Below, piece after piece: positions 8,563 to 16,418 of a DNA stretch of 64,000 nt. The position numbers were made by a program, and so were the translations under genes. Below the pieces are notes generated by a model. That model searched no databases and had not been told where the DNA came from. It saw nothing but the letters and a program-made list of their open reading frames with translations. The stretch lies in NCBI RefSeq assembly GCF_002102255.1, contig NZ_LQPH01000173.1, positions 186,001 through 250,000 of the forward strand, read 5' to 3'. This DNA is from Mycobacterium nebraskense (GTDB taxonomy: Bacteria; Actinomycetota; Actinomycetes; Mycobacteriales; Mycobacteriaceae). Position 1 is the stretch's first letter; each line of letters opens with the position of its first letter.

Positions 8563-8606
8563 GCGCCGCTCCTCTTCATCGCTTCGCTCTGCATCGTCGC
8601 CTGCGC
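8563..8606 (-). repeat. MIRU-type intergenic repeat, degenerate copy
   Basis: A 44-bp block matching the repeat at 49906-49949 at 40 of 44 positions. Read leftward it encodes AGDDAERSDEEERR in the same frame as the intact micro-ORF there. The stop/start overlaps that frame a full copy are lost. It fills the gap between the phosphatase stop (8609-8611) and the lipoprotein gene. Confidence 0.8.
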
Positions 8607-8608
8607 AA

Positions 8609-9217
8609 CTAAGCGCCCGCCGGTTCCTGGTACTCGACGTCGACCAGCCGGTCGCCCTCGTACACCAGGGTGGTGATCGAGCACAGCCCACACTCCCGCC
8701 GGCGCGGGTCGTGCCACAGCCTCCTGCCGGTCAGGTGCAGGCGCAGCGTCCACACCGGCAGTTGATGGCTGACGCACACCACCTCGCTGCCGGCTCCACG
8801 GGCGCGGGCCTTGTCCACCGCGGTCGTCATCCGCGCGGCGATGTCGGCGTACGGCTCACCCCAGGACGGGGTGAACGGATTGCGCAACTGCCACCAGAAC
8901 CGCGGGTCACGCCAGGCGCCGTCGCCCGGGCCGACGCGGCGGCCCTCGAAGAAGTTCGCCGATTCGATCAGGTCGTGGTCGGTGTCCACGGCCACGTCGT
9001 GCTTCGCGGCGATGGGCGCGGCGGTTTCCTGGGCCCGCTGCAGCGGGGAGGCGACCACCGCGACGATGTCTCGGCCGGCCAGCGCATCGGCGACCGAGGC
9101 CGCCTGCTCACGGCCCCGGTCGGACAGGTGGAACCCGGGCAGCCGGCCGTAGAGGACGCCGCTGGGGTTGTACACCTCGCCGTGGCGCACGACGTGGACC
9201 CGGGTTTGCTCGGCCAT
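8609..9217 (-). CDS. Histidine phosphatase family protein (phosphoglycerate-mutase-like, Rv0525)
   Basis: A 202-aa branch-2-type histidine phosphatase. HVVRHGEVYN near residue 9 holds the phospho-accepting His, SPLQRAQETA provides the second Arg, and VVCVSHQLPVW near the C-terminus gives the second catalytic His. Start at ATG 9217, which overlaps the hemL stop as TGATG. The frame is open further upstream but would lie inside hemL. The substrate is unknown; its place between hemL and the cytochrome c genes suggests a link to haem supply, which is inference only. Confidence 0.92.
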   Translation of the reverse strand: MAEQTRVHVVRHGEVYNPSGVLYGRLPGFHLSDRGREQAASVADALAGRDIVAVVASPLQRAQETAAPIAAKHDVAVDTDHDLIESANFFEGRRVGPGDGAWRDPRFWWQLRNPFTPSWGEPYADIAARMTTAVDKARARGAGSEVVCVSHQLPVWTLRLHLTGRRLWHDPRRRECGLCSITTLVYEGDRLVDVEYQEPAGA

Positions 9218-10548
9218 CAGGGCTTGTCCTCCTGGGCGGCCGCGCGTGCCGCGGTGGGCAGGGCTTCGGCGATCCGGTCGAACGCCGCGTCGTCCAGCGC
9301 CGCCGAGACGAACCATGACTCGAAGGCGCTGCACGGCGGGTAGACGCCCGCGTCCAGCAGGGCGTGGAAGAACGGAGGGAAACGCCACGTCTGGCTGGCC
9401 CGCGCGGACGCGAAGTCGGTCACCGGCGTGTCGGAGAAGAAGACGCTGAGCATGTTGCCGGCCCGCGGAATCTGGTGCGGCACACCGGCGCCCGTCAACG
9501 CGTCGGAAAGCAGGGCGGCCAGCCGGTCGGCGTTGGCGTCCAGCGCGGCGTAGACGGCGGCGTCGGCGGCGCGCAGCGTCGCCAGGCCGGCGGCCACCGC
9601 CACCGGGTTGCCGGACAACGTGCCGGCCTGATACACCGGCCCCAGCGGCGCCAGCCGCTCCATCACCTCGGCCCGCCCGCCGAACGCGGCCGCGGGCAGC
9701 CCGCCGCTCATCACCTTGCCGAAGGTGAACAGGTCGGCGGCGACGGGATCGATTCCGTACCAACCACTTCGGCTGACCCGGAACCCGGTCATCACCTCGT
9801 CGACGATCAGCAGCGCACCGTGCTCGGCGGTGATCGCGCGCAGCGCGGCGTTGTAGCCGGCCGCGGGTGGGACGACACCCATGTTGCCGGGGCTGGCTTC
9901 GGTGATCACCGCGGCGATCTGGTCGCCGAACTCATCGAACGTCTGCCGGACAGCTTCGATGTCGTTGTACGGCAAGACAATTGTGTCGGCCGCCGCCGCG
10001 CCGGTGACCCCGGGCGAGGACGGCAGACCCAGCGTCGCCACCCCGGAACCCGCGTCGGCGAGCAGCGCGTCGACGTGGCCGTGGTAGCAGCCGGAGAACT
10101 TGACGATCTTGGGCCTGCCGGTGAACCCGCGGGCCAGCCGGATCGCGCTCATCGTGGCCTCGGTGCCGGAGTTGACCAGGCGGATCCGCTGGACGGGCGA
10201 CACGCGCCCGATGATCTCGGCGGCCAGTTGGCTCTCGGCCGGCGTGGGCGCGCCGAACGACAGGCCGGACGCGGCTGCCGTGGCGACGGCTTCGACCACG
10301 GCGGGGTGCGCGTGGCCCAGGATCATCGGACCCCAGGAGCAGACCAGGTCCACGTAGCGGTTGCCGTCGGCGTCGGTGAGCCAGCAGCCGCGCGCCTCGG
10401 TGATGAAGCGCGGGGTGCCGCCCACCGCGGTGAACGCGCGCACCGGGGAGTTCACCCCGCCGGGGATGACGGCGCAGGCGTCCTCGAACAGCCGGGCCGA
10501 CGCCGCCGTCGTCGCGGCGTGCGCGGTCGCCTGGTCACTGCTTCCCAT
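9217..10548 (-). CDS. hemL: Glutamate-1-semialdehyde 2,1-aminomutase
   Basis: A 443-aa class III PLP aminotransferase that converts glutamate-1-semialdehyde to 5-aminolevulinate, the step after HemA. The PLP-binding lysine is Lys278 in FTFGKVMSGGLPAAAFGG. GTEATMSAIRLARG binds the cofactor phosphate, and LIVDEVMTGFR contains the Asp that contacts the pyridine nitrogen. It heads the leftward haem/cytochrome c cluster; its stop overlaps the downstream phosphatase start. The pathway partners hemA, hemC, hemD and hemB lie about 12 kb away in this window. Confidence 0.97.
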   Translation of the reverse strand: MGSSDQATAHAATTAASARLFEDACAVIPGGVNSPVRAFTAVGGTPRFITEARGCWLTDADGNRYVDLVCSWGPMILGHAHPAVVEAVATAAASGLSFGAPTPAESQLAAEIIGRVSPVQRIRLVNSGTEATMSAIRLARGFTGRPKIVKFSGCYHGHVDALLADAGSGVATLGLPSSPGVTGAAAADTIVLPYNDIEAVRQTFDEFGDQIAAVITEASPGNMGVVPPAAGYNAALRAITAEHGALLIVDEVMTGFRVSRSGWYGIDPVAADLFTFGKVMSGGLPAAAFGGRAEVMERLAPLGPVYQAGTLSGNPVAVAAGLATLRAADAAVYAALDANADRLAALLSDALTGAGVPHQIPRAGNMLSVFFSDTPVTDFASARASQTWRFPPFFHALLDAGVYPPCSAFESWFVSAALDDAAFDRIAEALPTAARAAAQEDKP

Positions 10549-10606
10549 GACGACCAGTGTCCCAGCCTCCGCGGCGGGTTCAACTACAGGGTGTAGCAGG
10601 AAGGGG

Positions 10607-10756
10607 TCAGGCGCCGCCTTGCCGGGCGGCTTCGCGCTCTCTTTCCGCCGCTAGCCGGTGGGCGGCCAGGTCCCCGAGGCCCTCGGCGACCGCGAGCTCG
10701 TCGACCTCGGCGCGCTGGGCCGCTTCGTCACCTGGCGAGCCGCTCAGGGAAAACAC
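10607..10756 (-). CDS. Candidate small acidic/charged protein, 49 aa (unrecognised)
   Basis: An open frame from GTG 10756 to TGA 10607-10609 in the gap between hemL and the reductase gene. The translation is alanine-, glutamate- and arginine-rich (AAQRAEVDELAVAEGLGDLA, then AAERERE), a composition expected of a helical peptide rather than chance translation. GGGTCGG precedes the GTG but is a weak ribosome-binding site. I do not recognise a family, and it could still be a GC-rich chance frame. Confidence 0.3.
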   Translation of the reverse strand: MFSLSGSPGDEAAQRAEVDELAVAEGLGDLAAHRLAAEREREAARQGGA

Positions 10757-10819
10757 CCGACCCGTTCGCCATCAAAAGTTTGGTTGATGCGGGGCGGCGC
10801 AGGCGAGTTGGATAGCGGT

Positions 10820-11215
10820 ATGCAGATGCCGCAGGGGCTCGCCCGATTCAACCGTTACGTCACCAACCCGGTTCAGCGGCTATGGGCCGGCTGGCTGCCA
10901 CCGTTCGGCATCGTCGAGCACGTCGGCCGCCGCTCGGGCAAGCCGTACCGCACCCCAGTGAATGTGTTCAGCACCAACGTCGACGGCAAGCCCGGGGTGG
11001 CAATCGTGCTGACCTACGGCCCGGACCGGGACTGGCTGAAGAACCTGGTCGCGGCGGGAGGCGGACGGATGCGCCGCAACGGCAAGAGCTTCGGCATCGC
11101 CGACCCGCATGTGGTCAGCAAGGCCGAAGCGGCGGGGCACGTAAGCCCCGGAATGCAAGCGATTTTCGCGAGGCTGCCGTTCGAGGAGGCGGTACTGCTG
11201 ACGAAAACCGACTGA
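10820..11215 (+). CDS. Deazaflavin (F420)-dependent nitroreductase-like protein (Rv0523c-like)
   Basis: A 131-aa protein of the FDOR-A/Ddn fold. GIVEHVGRRSGKPYRTPV near residue 33 is the family's cofactor-facing strand-turn, and VLTYGPDRDWLKNLVAAGG is the second signature. Start taken at ATG 10820; an in-frame ATG two codons later is possible. Members use F420H2 to reduce quinones, nitroimidazoles or unsaturated lipids. The physiological substrate here is not deducible. Convergent with gabP, 93 bp apart. Confidence 0.85.
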   Translation: MQMPQGLARFNRYVTNPVQRLWAGWLPPFGIVEHVGRRSGKPYRTPVNVFSTNVDGKPGVAIVLTYGPDRDWLKNLVAAGGGRMRRNGKSFGIADPHVVSKAEAAGHVSPGMQAIFARLPFEEAVLLTKTD

Positions 11216-11308
11216 CCGTTCGTCACACCAGTCGCGTTAGTACCAGCAGCCGGCCACCAGGCGGTTCCGAAAATTGATAGCGCATGCGATATCGGTTCTG
11301 CGGAAGTC

Positions 11309-12667
11309 TTAATCCTCGGGGCGCACCGGGACCCGGCCTCGGGCCCGGGCTGCGAAGTACAGCCCAATCACCACCGCCCACGAAAGCAGGCTGAGCCAGA
11401 GCTGGCTGCGGGCCGAGCGGTCGAAGGCCATCTGCACCAGCACGGCTGTGATTCCGGCAAGGGTGAGGATCGAGAGCACCGGGAAGAACCACATCTTCAC
11501 TCGCAGCTTCTCGGCGGGGGTGCGGCGGCGCAGGACGATCTGCGACAGCGCGATCAGCCAGTAGACGAACAAGATGATGGCGCCAGACGAGTTGAGCAGG
11601 AAGAGAAACACGGTGTTGGGCGCGACGCGCGCCATGATGACGCAGCCGAACCCGACCGCCGAGGAACACAGGATGGCGATGTGCGGAACGCCACGCCCGC
11701 TCAGCCTGACCAACCGCATCGGGGCCTCGCCCCGTTCGGCGAGCACGAACAGCATCCGCGACGCCGTATAGAGCCCCGAGTTCAGGCACGACAGCACCGC
11801 GGTGAGCACCACGGCGTTCATCACCTGATCCGCGCCGCGCAGCCCCAGGCGGTTGAGCGCGGCAACATACGGCGAGGCGCCGAGTTCCACTGAGTCCCAA
11901 GGCAAGATCACCACCAGCAGGAAGACCGAACCGACGAAGAAGACACCGATCCGCGCCACCACCGATCTCGTCGCCTTCTGGACCGCGAGTTGCGGGTCCC
12001 GGCTTTCGGCGGCGGCCACGGTGACGATCTCGGCGCCGACCATGGAGAAGATCACCACCACAATCGCGGCGAAGACGGCCCCGACACCCTTGGGGAAGAA
12101 CCCACCGTGCGAGGTGAGGTTGGCCAATCCACCGGGATGGCCCGGCACGAGGCCCAGCACGAAGGCCGTGCCGACGCCGAGAAAGATCACGATGGTCGCG
12201 ACTTTGATTCCGGCGAACCAGAATTCGAATTCGCCGAAGGACGAGACCGAGAACAGGTTGGTCGCGGTCATCAAGACCATCAGGCACAGCGACAGCAGCC
12301 ACAGCGGCGCGTGAAACCAGAAGTTGAGGACCTTCCCGCCGGCGACCGCCTCGAAGCCGACCACGATCACCCAGAAGTACCAGTACAGCCAGGCAACCGA
12401 AAACCCCGCCCAGCCGCCGAGGGCCTTGGCCGCGTAATCGGCGAACGATCCGGTCGACGGGTTCGCGGCCGCCATTTCGCCCAGCATGCGCATCACGAGG
12501 ACGATCAGCAGCCCGCACAGTGCGTACGTCAGGAACGCCGCGGGGCCGGTGTCTTTGATCACCACACCGGAACCGACGAACAAGCCGGCACCGATGACGC
12601 CGCCGAGGGCGATCATGCTGAGCTGGCGCTGCGACAGCCCTTGGCGCAGTCGTGCAGTGCTAGCCAT
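11309..12667 (-). CDS. gabP: Amino acid/GABA permease (APC superfamily)
   Basis: A 452-aa, roughly 12-helix transporter. QLSMIALGGVIGAGLFVGSG near residue 15 is the canonical first-helix substrate motif of the amino acid transporter family. Later segments include VAWLYWYFWVIVVGFEAVAGG and RPEEKLR-like loops typical of the GabP/ProY group. Start at ATG 12667, since sequence further upstream overlaps the methyltransferase gene. It imports an amino acid or GABA by proton symport; the substrate is assigned by similarity to Rv0522 only. It follows the methyltransferase gene by 20 bp and may be co-transcribed. Confidence 0.9.
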   Translation of the reverse strand: MASTARLRQGLSQRQLSMIALGGVIGAGLFVGSGVVIKDTGPAAFLTYALCGLLIVLVMRMLGEMAAANPSTGSFADYAAKALGGWAGFSVAWLYWYFWVIVVGFEAVAGGKVLNFWFHAPLWLLSLCLMVLMTATNLFSVSSFGEFEFWFAGIKVATIVIFLGVGTAFVLGLVPGHPGGLANLTSHGGFFPKGVGAVFAAIVVVIFSMVGAEIVTVAAAESRDPQLAVQKATRSVVARIGVFFVGSVFLLVVILPWDSVELGASPYVAALNRLGLRGADQVMNAVVLTAVLSCLNSGLYTASRMLFVLAERGEAPMRLVRLSGRGVPHIAILCSSAVGFGCVIMARVAPNTVFLFLLNSSGAIILFVYWLIALSQIVLRRRTPAEKLRVKMWFFPVLSILTLAGITAVLVQMAFDRSARSQLWLSLLSWAVVIGLYFAARARGRVPVRPED

Positions 12668-12687
12668 GCCGGACCTTGCGGCCGTGA

Positions 12688-13428
12688 TCAGTCCAGACGG
12701 GTGGCCACCACGGACCACACCGGAAGGTGCACGCGGTGGTCCTCCAGAAGCGGGTCGATAACGCCCAGCCGATGCACCAGCGGCCGCATCCGCTGCAGAA
12801 TCTCGCCCTGCTGCTCGGATGCGAATTCCTTCATGGCGTCGAACGTCTCCTTGAGGAAGCGGGCCTGGTAGGTCGTGCCGCCCAGATAGTCGATGCGCCA
12901 GCCGTTGGCACCGAACACCCGCTCGAAGTTGTCGGCGGGTATGGCGGTCCACTGAAGGCCGTTGACGTTGTGGGGGCTGAACTCGAACATGTACAGACGT
13001 GCCCCGGGCTTGGTGGCCCGGTGCAGCGCCTGCGCGTACCGCGTCTGGATAACCTCGTCGTTCAGGAACACGTGATAGAACGCGCTGTCCACCACCGTGT
13101 CGAATCGGCCCTCGAACCCTTCGAGCTTGGTGGCGTCAGCCACCTGGAAGTCGACCTGGACTCCGGCCCGCTCGGCGTTGTGTTTGGCGCGCTCGATGGC
13201 CGAGGCCGAATCATCGATCCCGGTTGCCGAATATCCTTGCGCTGCAAAGTGAATGGCGTGATGGCCTGGGCCTGTGCCCGGATCGAGTACCTCGCCGCGG
13301 ATCCCGCCGTATGCCACCAACTGCTGCACCGCCGGCTGCGGGCCGCCGATGTCCCAGGGGATCCGGCGGCCGGTCTGTTCGGCCTCGTCGTACAGCGGTT
13401 CGAAACCGGCGACGTTCGCGTCAGTCAT
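12688..13428 (-). CDS. Class I SAM-dependent methyltransferase (intact equivalent of Rv0520/Rv0521)
   Basis: A 246-aa enzyme from ATG 13428, behind AGGAAG; longer starts to 13467 are open. Motif I reads VLDPGTGPGHHAIHFAAQG near residue 47. TGIDDSASAIERAK ends with the acidic loop that binds SAM, and FDTVVDSAFYHVF is motif IV. No substrate-specific region is recognised. I recall that in M. tuberculosis the corresponding gene is broken into two short methyltransferase fragments; here the frame is continuous. It sits in a leftward series with the transporter and monooxygenase genes. Confidence 0.87.
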   Translation of the reverse strand: MTDANVAGFEPLYDEAEQTGRRIPWDIGGPQPAVQQLVAYGGIRGEVLDPGTGPGHHAIHFAAQGYSATGIDDSASAIERAKHNAERAGVQVDFQVADATKLEGFEGRFDTVVDSAFYHVFLNDEVIQTRYAQALHRATKPGARLYMFEFSPHNVNGLQWTAIPADNFERVFGANGWRIDYLGGTTYQARFLKETFDAMKEFASEQQGEILQRMRPLVHRLGVIDPLLEDHRVHLPVWSVVATRLD

Positions 13429-13482
13429 TGTGTGCTCGCTTCCTCGCGACTCCGACGGGAACGACACTACTGCCGAGACAGC

Positions 13483-14838
13483 TCAGAGGTGCAGGTCTTG
13501 CTCGCGGATCAGTGCCGTGGCGAGCACGCTGATGACGGCCGTCGCCACCAAATACCCACACGCCAGCCATGGCGCGCCGCCGACGGCCGCGATGAGCGCG
13601 GTCATGATCATCGGGGTAACGCCGGAGGCGTAGATGCCCGAGAACTGATAGACGAACGACAGACCGGTATAGCGGGTGCTGGTGGGATACAGCGACGAGT
13701 ACAGCGTGCCCTGCGCCCCATAGAACAGCGCATGCACCACACCGAAAACGACGATCAGGGCCACCCCGAACCAGACCAGGTTCCTCGTGCCGAACAGCGC
13801 GAAGGCGGGAAACGCCGCGATGCCGTAGCAGGCCACACCGACCAGATAGACCCTGCGGGCGCCGAACCGGTCGGTCAGCGCGCCGGACACGGGCAGCAGT
13901 ATCGCCATCAACAGGGCCGCGATGGTCACCACCACCAGCACCGACACCCGATTGAAGCCCAACGCTCCGGTGGCGTAGCTGATCGCGAAAACGCCCCAGG
14001 TGTTGAACGCCGAGCCTTCGGCCCAGCGAGACAGCAAGCCCAACACGGTGTTTCGCCGCGACCGGGGTTCGCGGACGATCTCACGGATGGGCACGGTGGC
14101 CGTGGCCTCCAGGTTACGCAGCTCGCAAAAGGCCGGTGTCTCGTCGACCCGCAACCGCACCACCACGCCGATCACGACCAGCAACAGGCTCAGCAGAAAA
14201 CCGATGCGCCAGCCGTAGGCGAAAAAGCGGGCCGGACCCAAGGAGATCTGCAGGAATGCGAATATGCCTGTGCCCAATGCCAATCCGAGCGCCAGGCCGA
14301 TCTGGGGAATCGCGCCGAAGCGGCCGCGCCGGCCTTCGGGGCTGTGCTCCACAGCGAGCAACACGGCACCGGCCCATTCGCCGCCGAGGGCGAAACCCTG
14401 CAAGATCCGCAGCGCCAACAGCAGCAGCGGCGCCCACACCCCGATCTGGGCGGCGGTGGGCAACACCCCGATCAACGCCGTGGCGATGCCCATGATGAGC
14501 ATGGTCAGCGCCAGGCTGCGCTTGCGGCCGATCCGGTCGCCGATGTGGCCGAACACCAGCCCGCCTACCGGCCGCATGACGAACCCGACGGCGAATGTCG
14601 CGAAGGCCAGTAGCGTGCCGACCAAAGAGCTCTCGCTGGGAAAGAAGACCTTGTTGAACACCAGGCCCGCGGCGGTCGCGTAGAGGAAGAAGTCGTACCA
14701 CTCCACGGTGGTGCCCAACAGGCTGGCCGCGATGACGACGCGCAGGCGCCGGCGTTGCTGCGCGGCGGATTCGTCGGCCGCGTCGGCGATCGCGTTGCGG
14801 CGCGCGCCGGTCGCGGGCGCCGGCAAGGTGGCCGCCAT
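13483..14838 (-). CDS. MFS transporter, metabolite:H+ symporter (MHS) type
   Basis: A 451-aa 12-helix carrier from ATG 14838. ASLLGTTVEWYDFFLYATAA is the MHS-family first helix. GHIGDRIGRKRSLALTMLIM is the MFS A-motif between helices 2 and 3, and GGEWAGAVLLAVEH matches the helix-5 region of shikimate/proline-betaine-type symporters. Its start lies 4 bp beyond the stop of the SsuD-like gene, so the two form a transcription unit. The cargo is likely an organic acid or zwitterion, possibly the monooxygenase substrate (inference). I do not recall this gene at this locus in M. tuberculosis. Confidence 0.9.
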   Translation of the reverse strand: MAATLPAPATGARRNAIADAADESAAQQRRRLRVVIAASLLGTTVEWYDFFLYATAAGLVFNKVFFPSESSLVGTLLAFATFAVGFVMRPVGGLVFGHIGDRIGRKRSLALTMLIMGIATALIGVLPTAAQIGVWAPLLLLALRILQGFALGGEWAGAVLLAVEHSPEGRRGRFGAIPQIGLALGLALGTGIFAFLQISLGPARFFAYGWRIGFLLSLLLVVIGVVVRLRVDETPAFCELRNLEATATVPIREIVREPRSRRNTVLGLLSRWAEGSAFNTWGVFAISYATGALGFNRVSVLVVVTIAALLMAILLPVSGALTDRFGARRVYLVGVACYGIAAFPAFALFGTRNLVWFGVALIVVFGVVHALFYGAQGTLYSSLYPTSTRYTGLSFVYQFSGIYASGVTPMIMTALIAAVGGAPWLACGYLVATAVISVLATALIREQDLHL

Positions 14839-14842
14839 GGCC

Positions 14843-15997
14843 TTAGTGGGCCGAGGCGACCGCGAACGGCGTCGCCGATACCGGATGCGACTGGCGGTTG
14901 GGCCGGTTGGGGTGACGCCACAGGCCCTGTCGCTCCAGCAGCGGCAGGACGCCCTCGCCGAACCAGTAAGCCTCTTCCAGGTGCGGATATCCCGACAGGA
15001 TGAAGTGGGTGATGCCGAGTTTCGCGTATTCAGACAGCCGTTCGGCGACCTCGGCGTGCGACCCGACCAGCGCGGTGCCCGCTCCCCCGCGGACCAGGCC
15101 CACGCCGGCCCACAGATTGGGTCCGACCAGCAGTCGACCGCTGCTACCGCCATGCAGGTCGAGCATGCGGCGCTGCCCCTCCGATTCGCTGCGGGCCAGG
15201 CTGCCCTGCACCCGCTCGACGTCGGCCGGGTCGACAGCCGCCAGCAACCGGTCGGCCTCGGCCCACGCCTGCTCGGAGGTGTCGCGGGTGATCACATGAA
15301 TCCGCAAGCCGTACTGCAGGATTCGGCCGGCGTCCACGGCCAGCCCACGGATCCAGTCGAGCTTCTGCGCGACCGCGTTCACCGGCTCCCCCCAGGTGAG
15401 ATACACGTCGGAGTGCTGCGCGGCGACCGGACCGGCTGACGCCGACGATCCGCCGAAGAACACCGCCGGTATCGGATCGGGCGGGTTGTTCAGCTGGGCG
15501 CCCTCGATGCGAATGTGCTCTCCCGCAAAGGTGACCGGCTCCGATGAGGTCCACAGTTGGCGCACCACGTGCAGGAACTCGGCGGTGCGCGCATACCGCG
15601 CCTCCTTGTCCAGGAAATCCCCGTAGGCCCGTTGCTCGTGCGGTTCGCCGCCGGTGACGACATTGAGCAGCAGCCGCCCACCCGAGTGCCGCTGGAAGGT
15701 CCCGGCCATCTGGGCGGCCAGGCTGGGGCTCAGCAGCCCGGGCCGGAAGGCGACCAGAAACTTCAGCGTCTCGGTGGCCTCGACCAGCATCGCCGTCGTC
15801 AACCAGGCGTCCTCACACCACAATCCCGTGGGTGTGAGCACCGCCTCGAAGCCGTTGTGTTCGGCGGCCGCACAGATCTGGTGCAGGTACTTCAGCGTGG
15901 CGGGCCGGTCGCCGGACATCGGCGTGCCATGCCCGCCCGCCACCAAGTTCCGGGAATCGCCGTAGGTCGGCAGGAACCAATGGAACGCCAGACTCAT
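14843..15997 (-). CDS. LLM-class flavin-dependent monooxygenase (SsuD-like)
   Basis: A 384-aa TIM-barrel enzyme, close to the 381 aa of E. coli SsuD. FHWFLPTYGDSR at the N-terminus, EHNGFEAVLTPTG, and the stretch LLLNVVTGGEPHEQRAYGDF are characteristic of the alkanesulfonate/dimethylsulfone monooxygenase group, which releases sulfite using FMNH2. Start at ATG 15997, behind AAAGAGG. No flavin reductase (SsuE) gene is adjacent, so reduced flavin must come from elsewhere. The close coupling to an MHS transporter suggests uptake plus oxidation of a sulfonate or related compound, which is inference. Confidence 0.88.
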   Translation of the reverse strand: MSLAFHWFLPTYGDSRNLVAGGHGTPMSGDRPATLKYLHQICAAAEHNGFEAVLTPTGLWCEDAWLTTAMLVEATETLKFLVAFRPGLLSPSLAAQMAGTFQRHSGGRLLLNVVTGGEPHEQRAYGDFLDKEARYARTAEFLHVVRQLWTSSEPVTFAGEHIRIEGAQLNNPPDPIPAVFFGGSSASAGPVAAQHSDVYLTWGEPVNAVAQKLDWIRGLAVDAGRILQYGLRIHVITRDTSEQAWAEADRLLAAVDPADVERVQGSLARSESEGQRRMLDLHGGSSGRLLVGPNLWAGVGLVRGGAGTALVGSHAEVAERLSEYAKLGITHFILSGYPHLEEAYWFGEGVLPLLERQGLWRHPNRPNRQSHPVSATPFAVASAH

Positions 15998-16418
15998 CCT
16001 CAATCCTCTTTCAATCCACGACGCGGAGCACGAAAGCTCCATCCTGCGAAACTTGCCTCCAGCGCGGGAGGGTTGAAACCGTGGAGATTGCATCCCCGCC
16101 CGGCGGCGGTGGCGCCATGGCGGGGAGGCGGTGGGCGGGGCGAATCGATCTCCGCGCCGCTTCGTCGCATCCCAGTTGACTTCTGTTGCGGCACAAAGGG
16201 ATAGGATCGGCGTTAGCCGGCACCGTCACACCGGTCGGCGCGATGATGATGGCCCTATCACGGTGCCGCAACTCGGCCGCTAGGCCCACCCTTGGGCGGA
16301 AATCCGGTGCATCGCAGGTAACCGGTTGGAGACCGGCAGATAACGCGAGATCACACAATGCTTCCATTTCGGCGTGGCTCGGGCGGCAATGCCCGGTCAG
16401 CGCGGCATCATTGCGATC
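15998..16418. other. 420-bp non-coding region with inverted repeats
   Basis: Lies between the divergent SsuD-like and esterase genes. CGGCACCGT at 16218-16226 is perfectly complementary to ACGGTGCCG at 16260-16268 across 33 nt. CCGGT at 16322-16326 pairs with ACCGG at 16332-16336, and the stretch GGAGACCGGC (16328-16337) resembles the core of a B12 box. The other conserved parts of a cobalamin riboswitch are not recognisable. TTGACT at 16176-16181 with TAGGAT at 16202-16207 could be a rightward promoter, but the 20-bp spacer is long. No credible gene was seen. Confidence 0.4.

Noticed and set aside
16011..16367. 118-codon leftward frame upstream of the SsuD-like gene
   Set aside because: It has no ribosome-binding site, is Pro/Arg-rich without motifs and covers the inverted repeats. 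The SsuD start at 15997 has its own good signal.
16200..16370. Cobalamin riboswitch upstream of the esterase gene
   Set aside because: Only the GGAGACCGGC core resembles a B12 box. The remaining conserved core (GGGAA...GGTG...CCCGC...ACTG) is not present in the right order.
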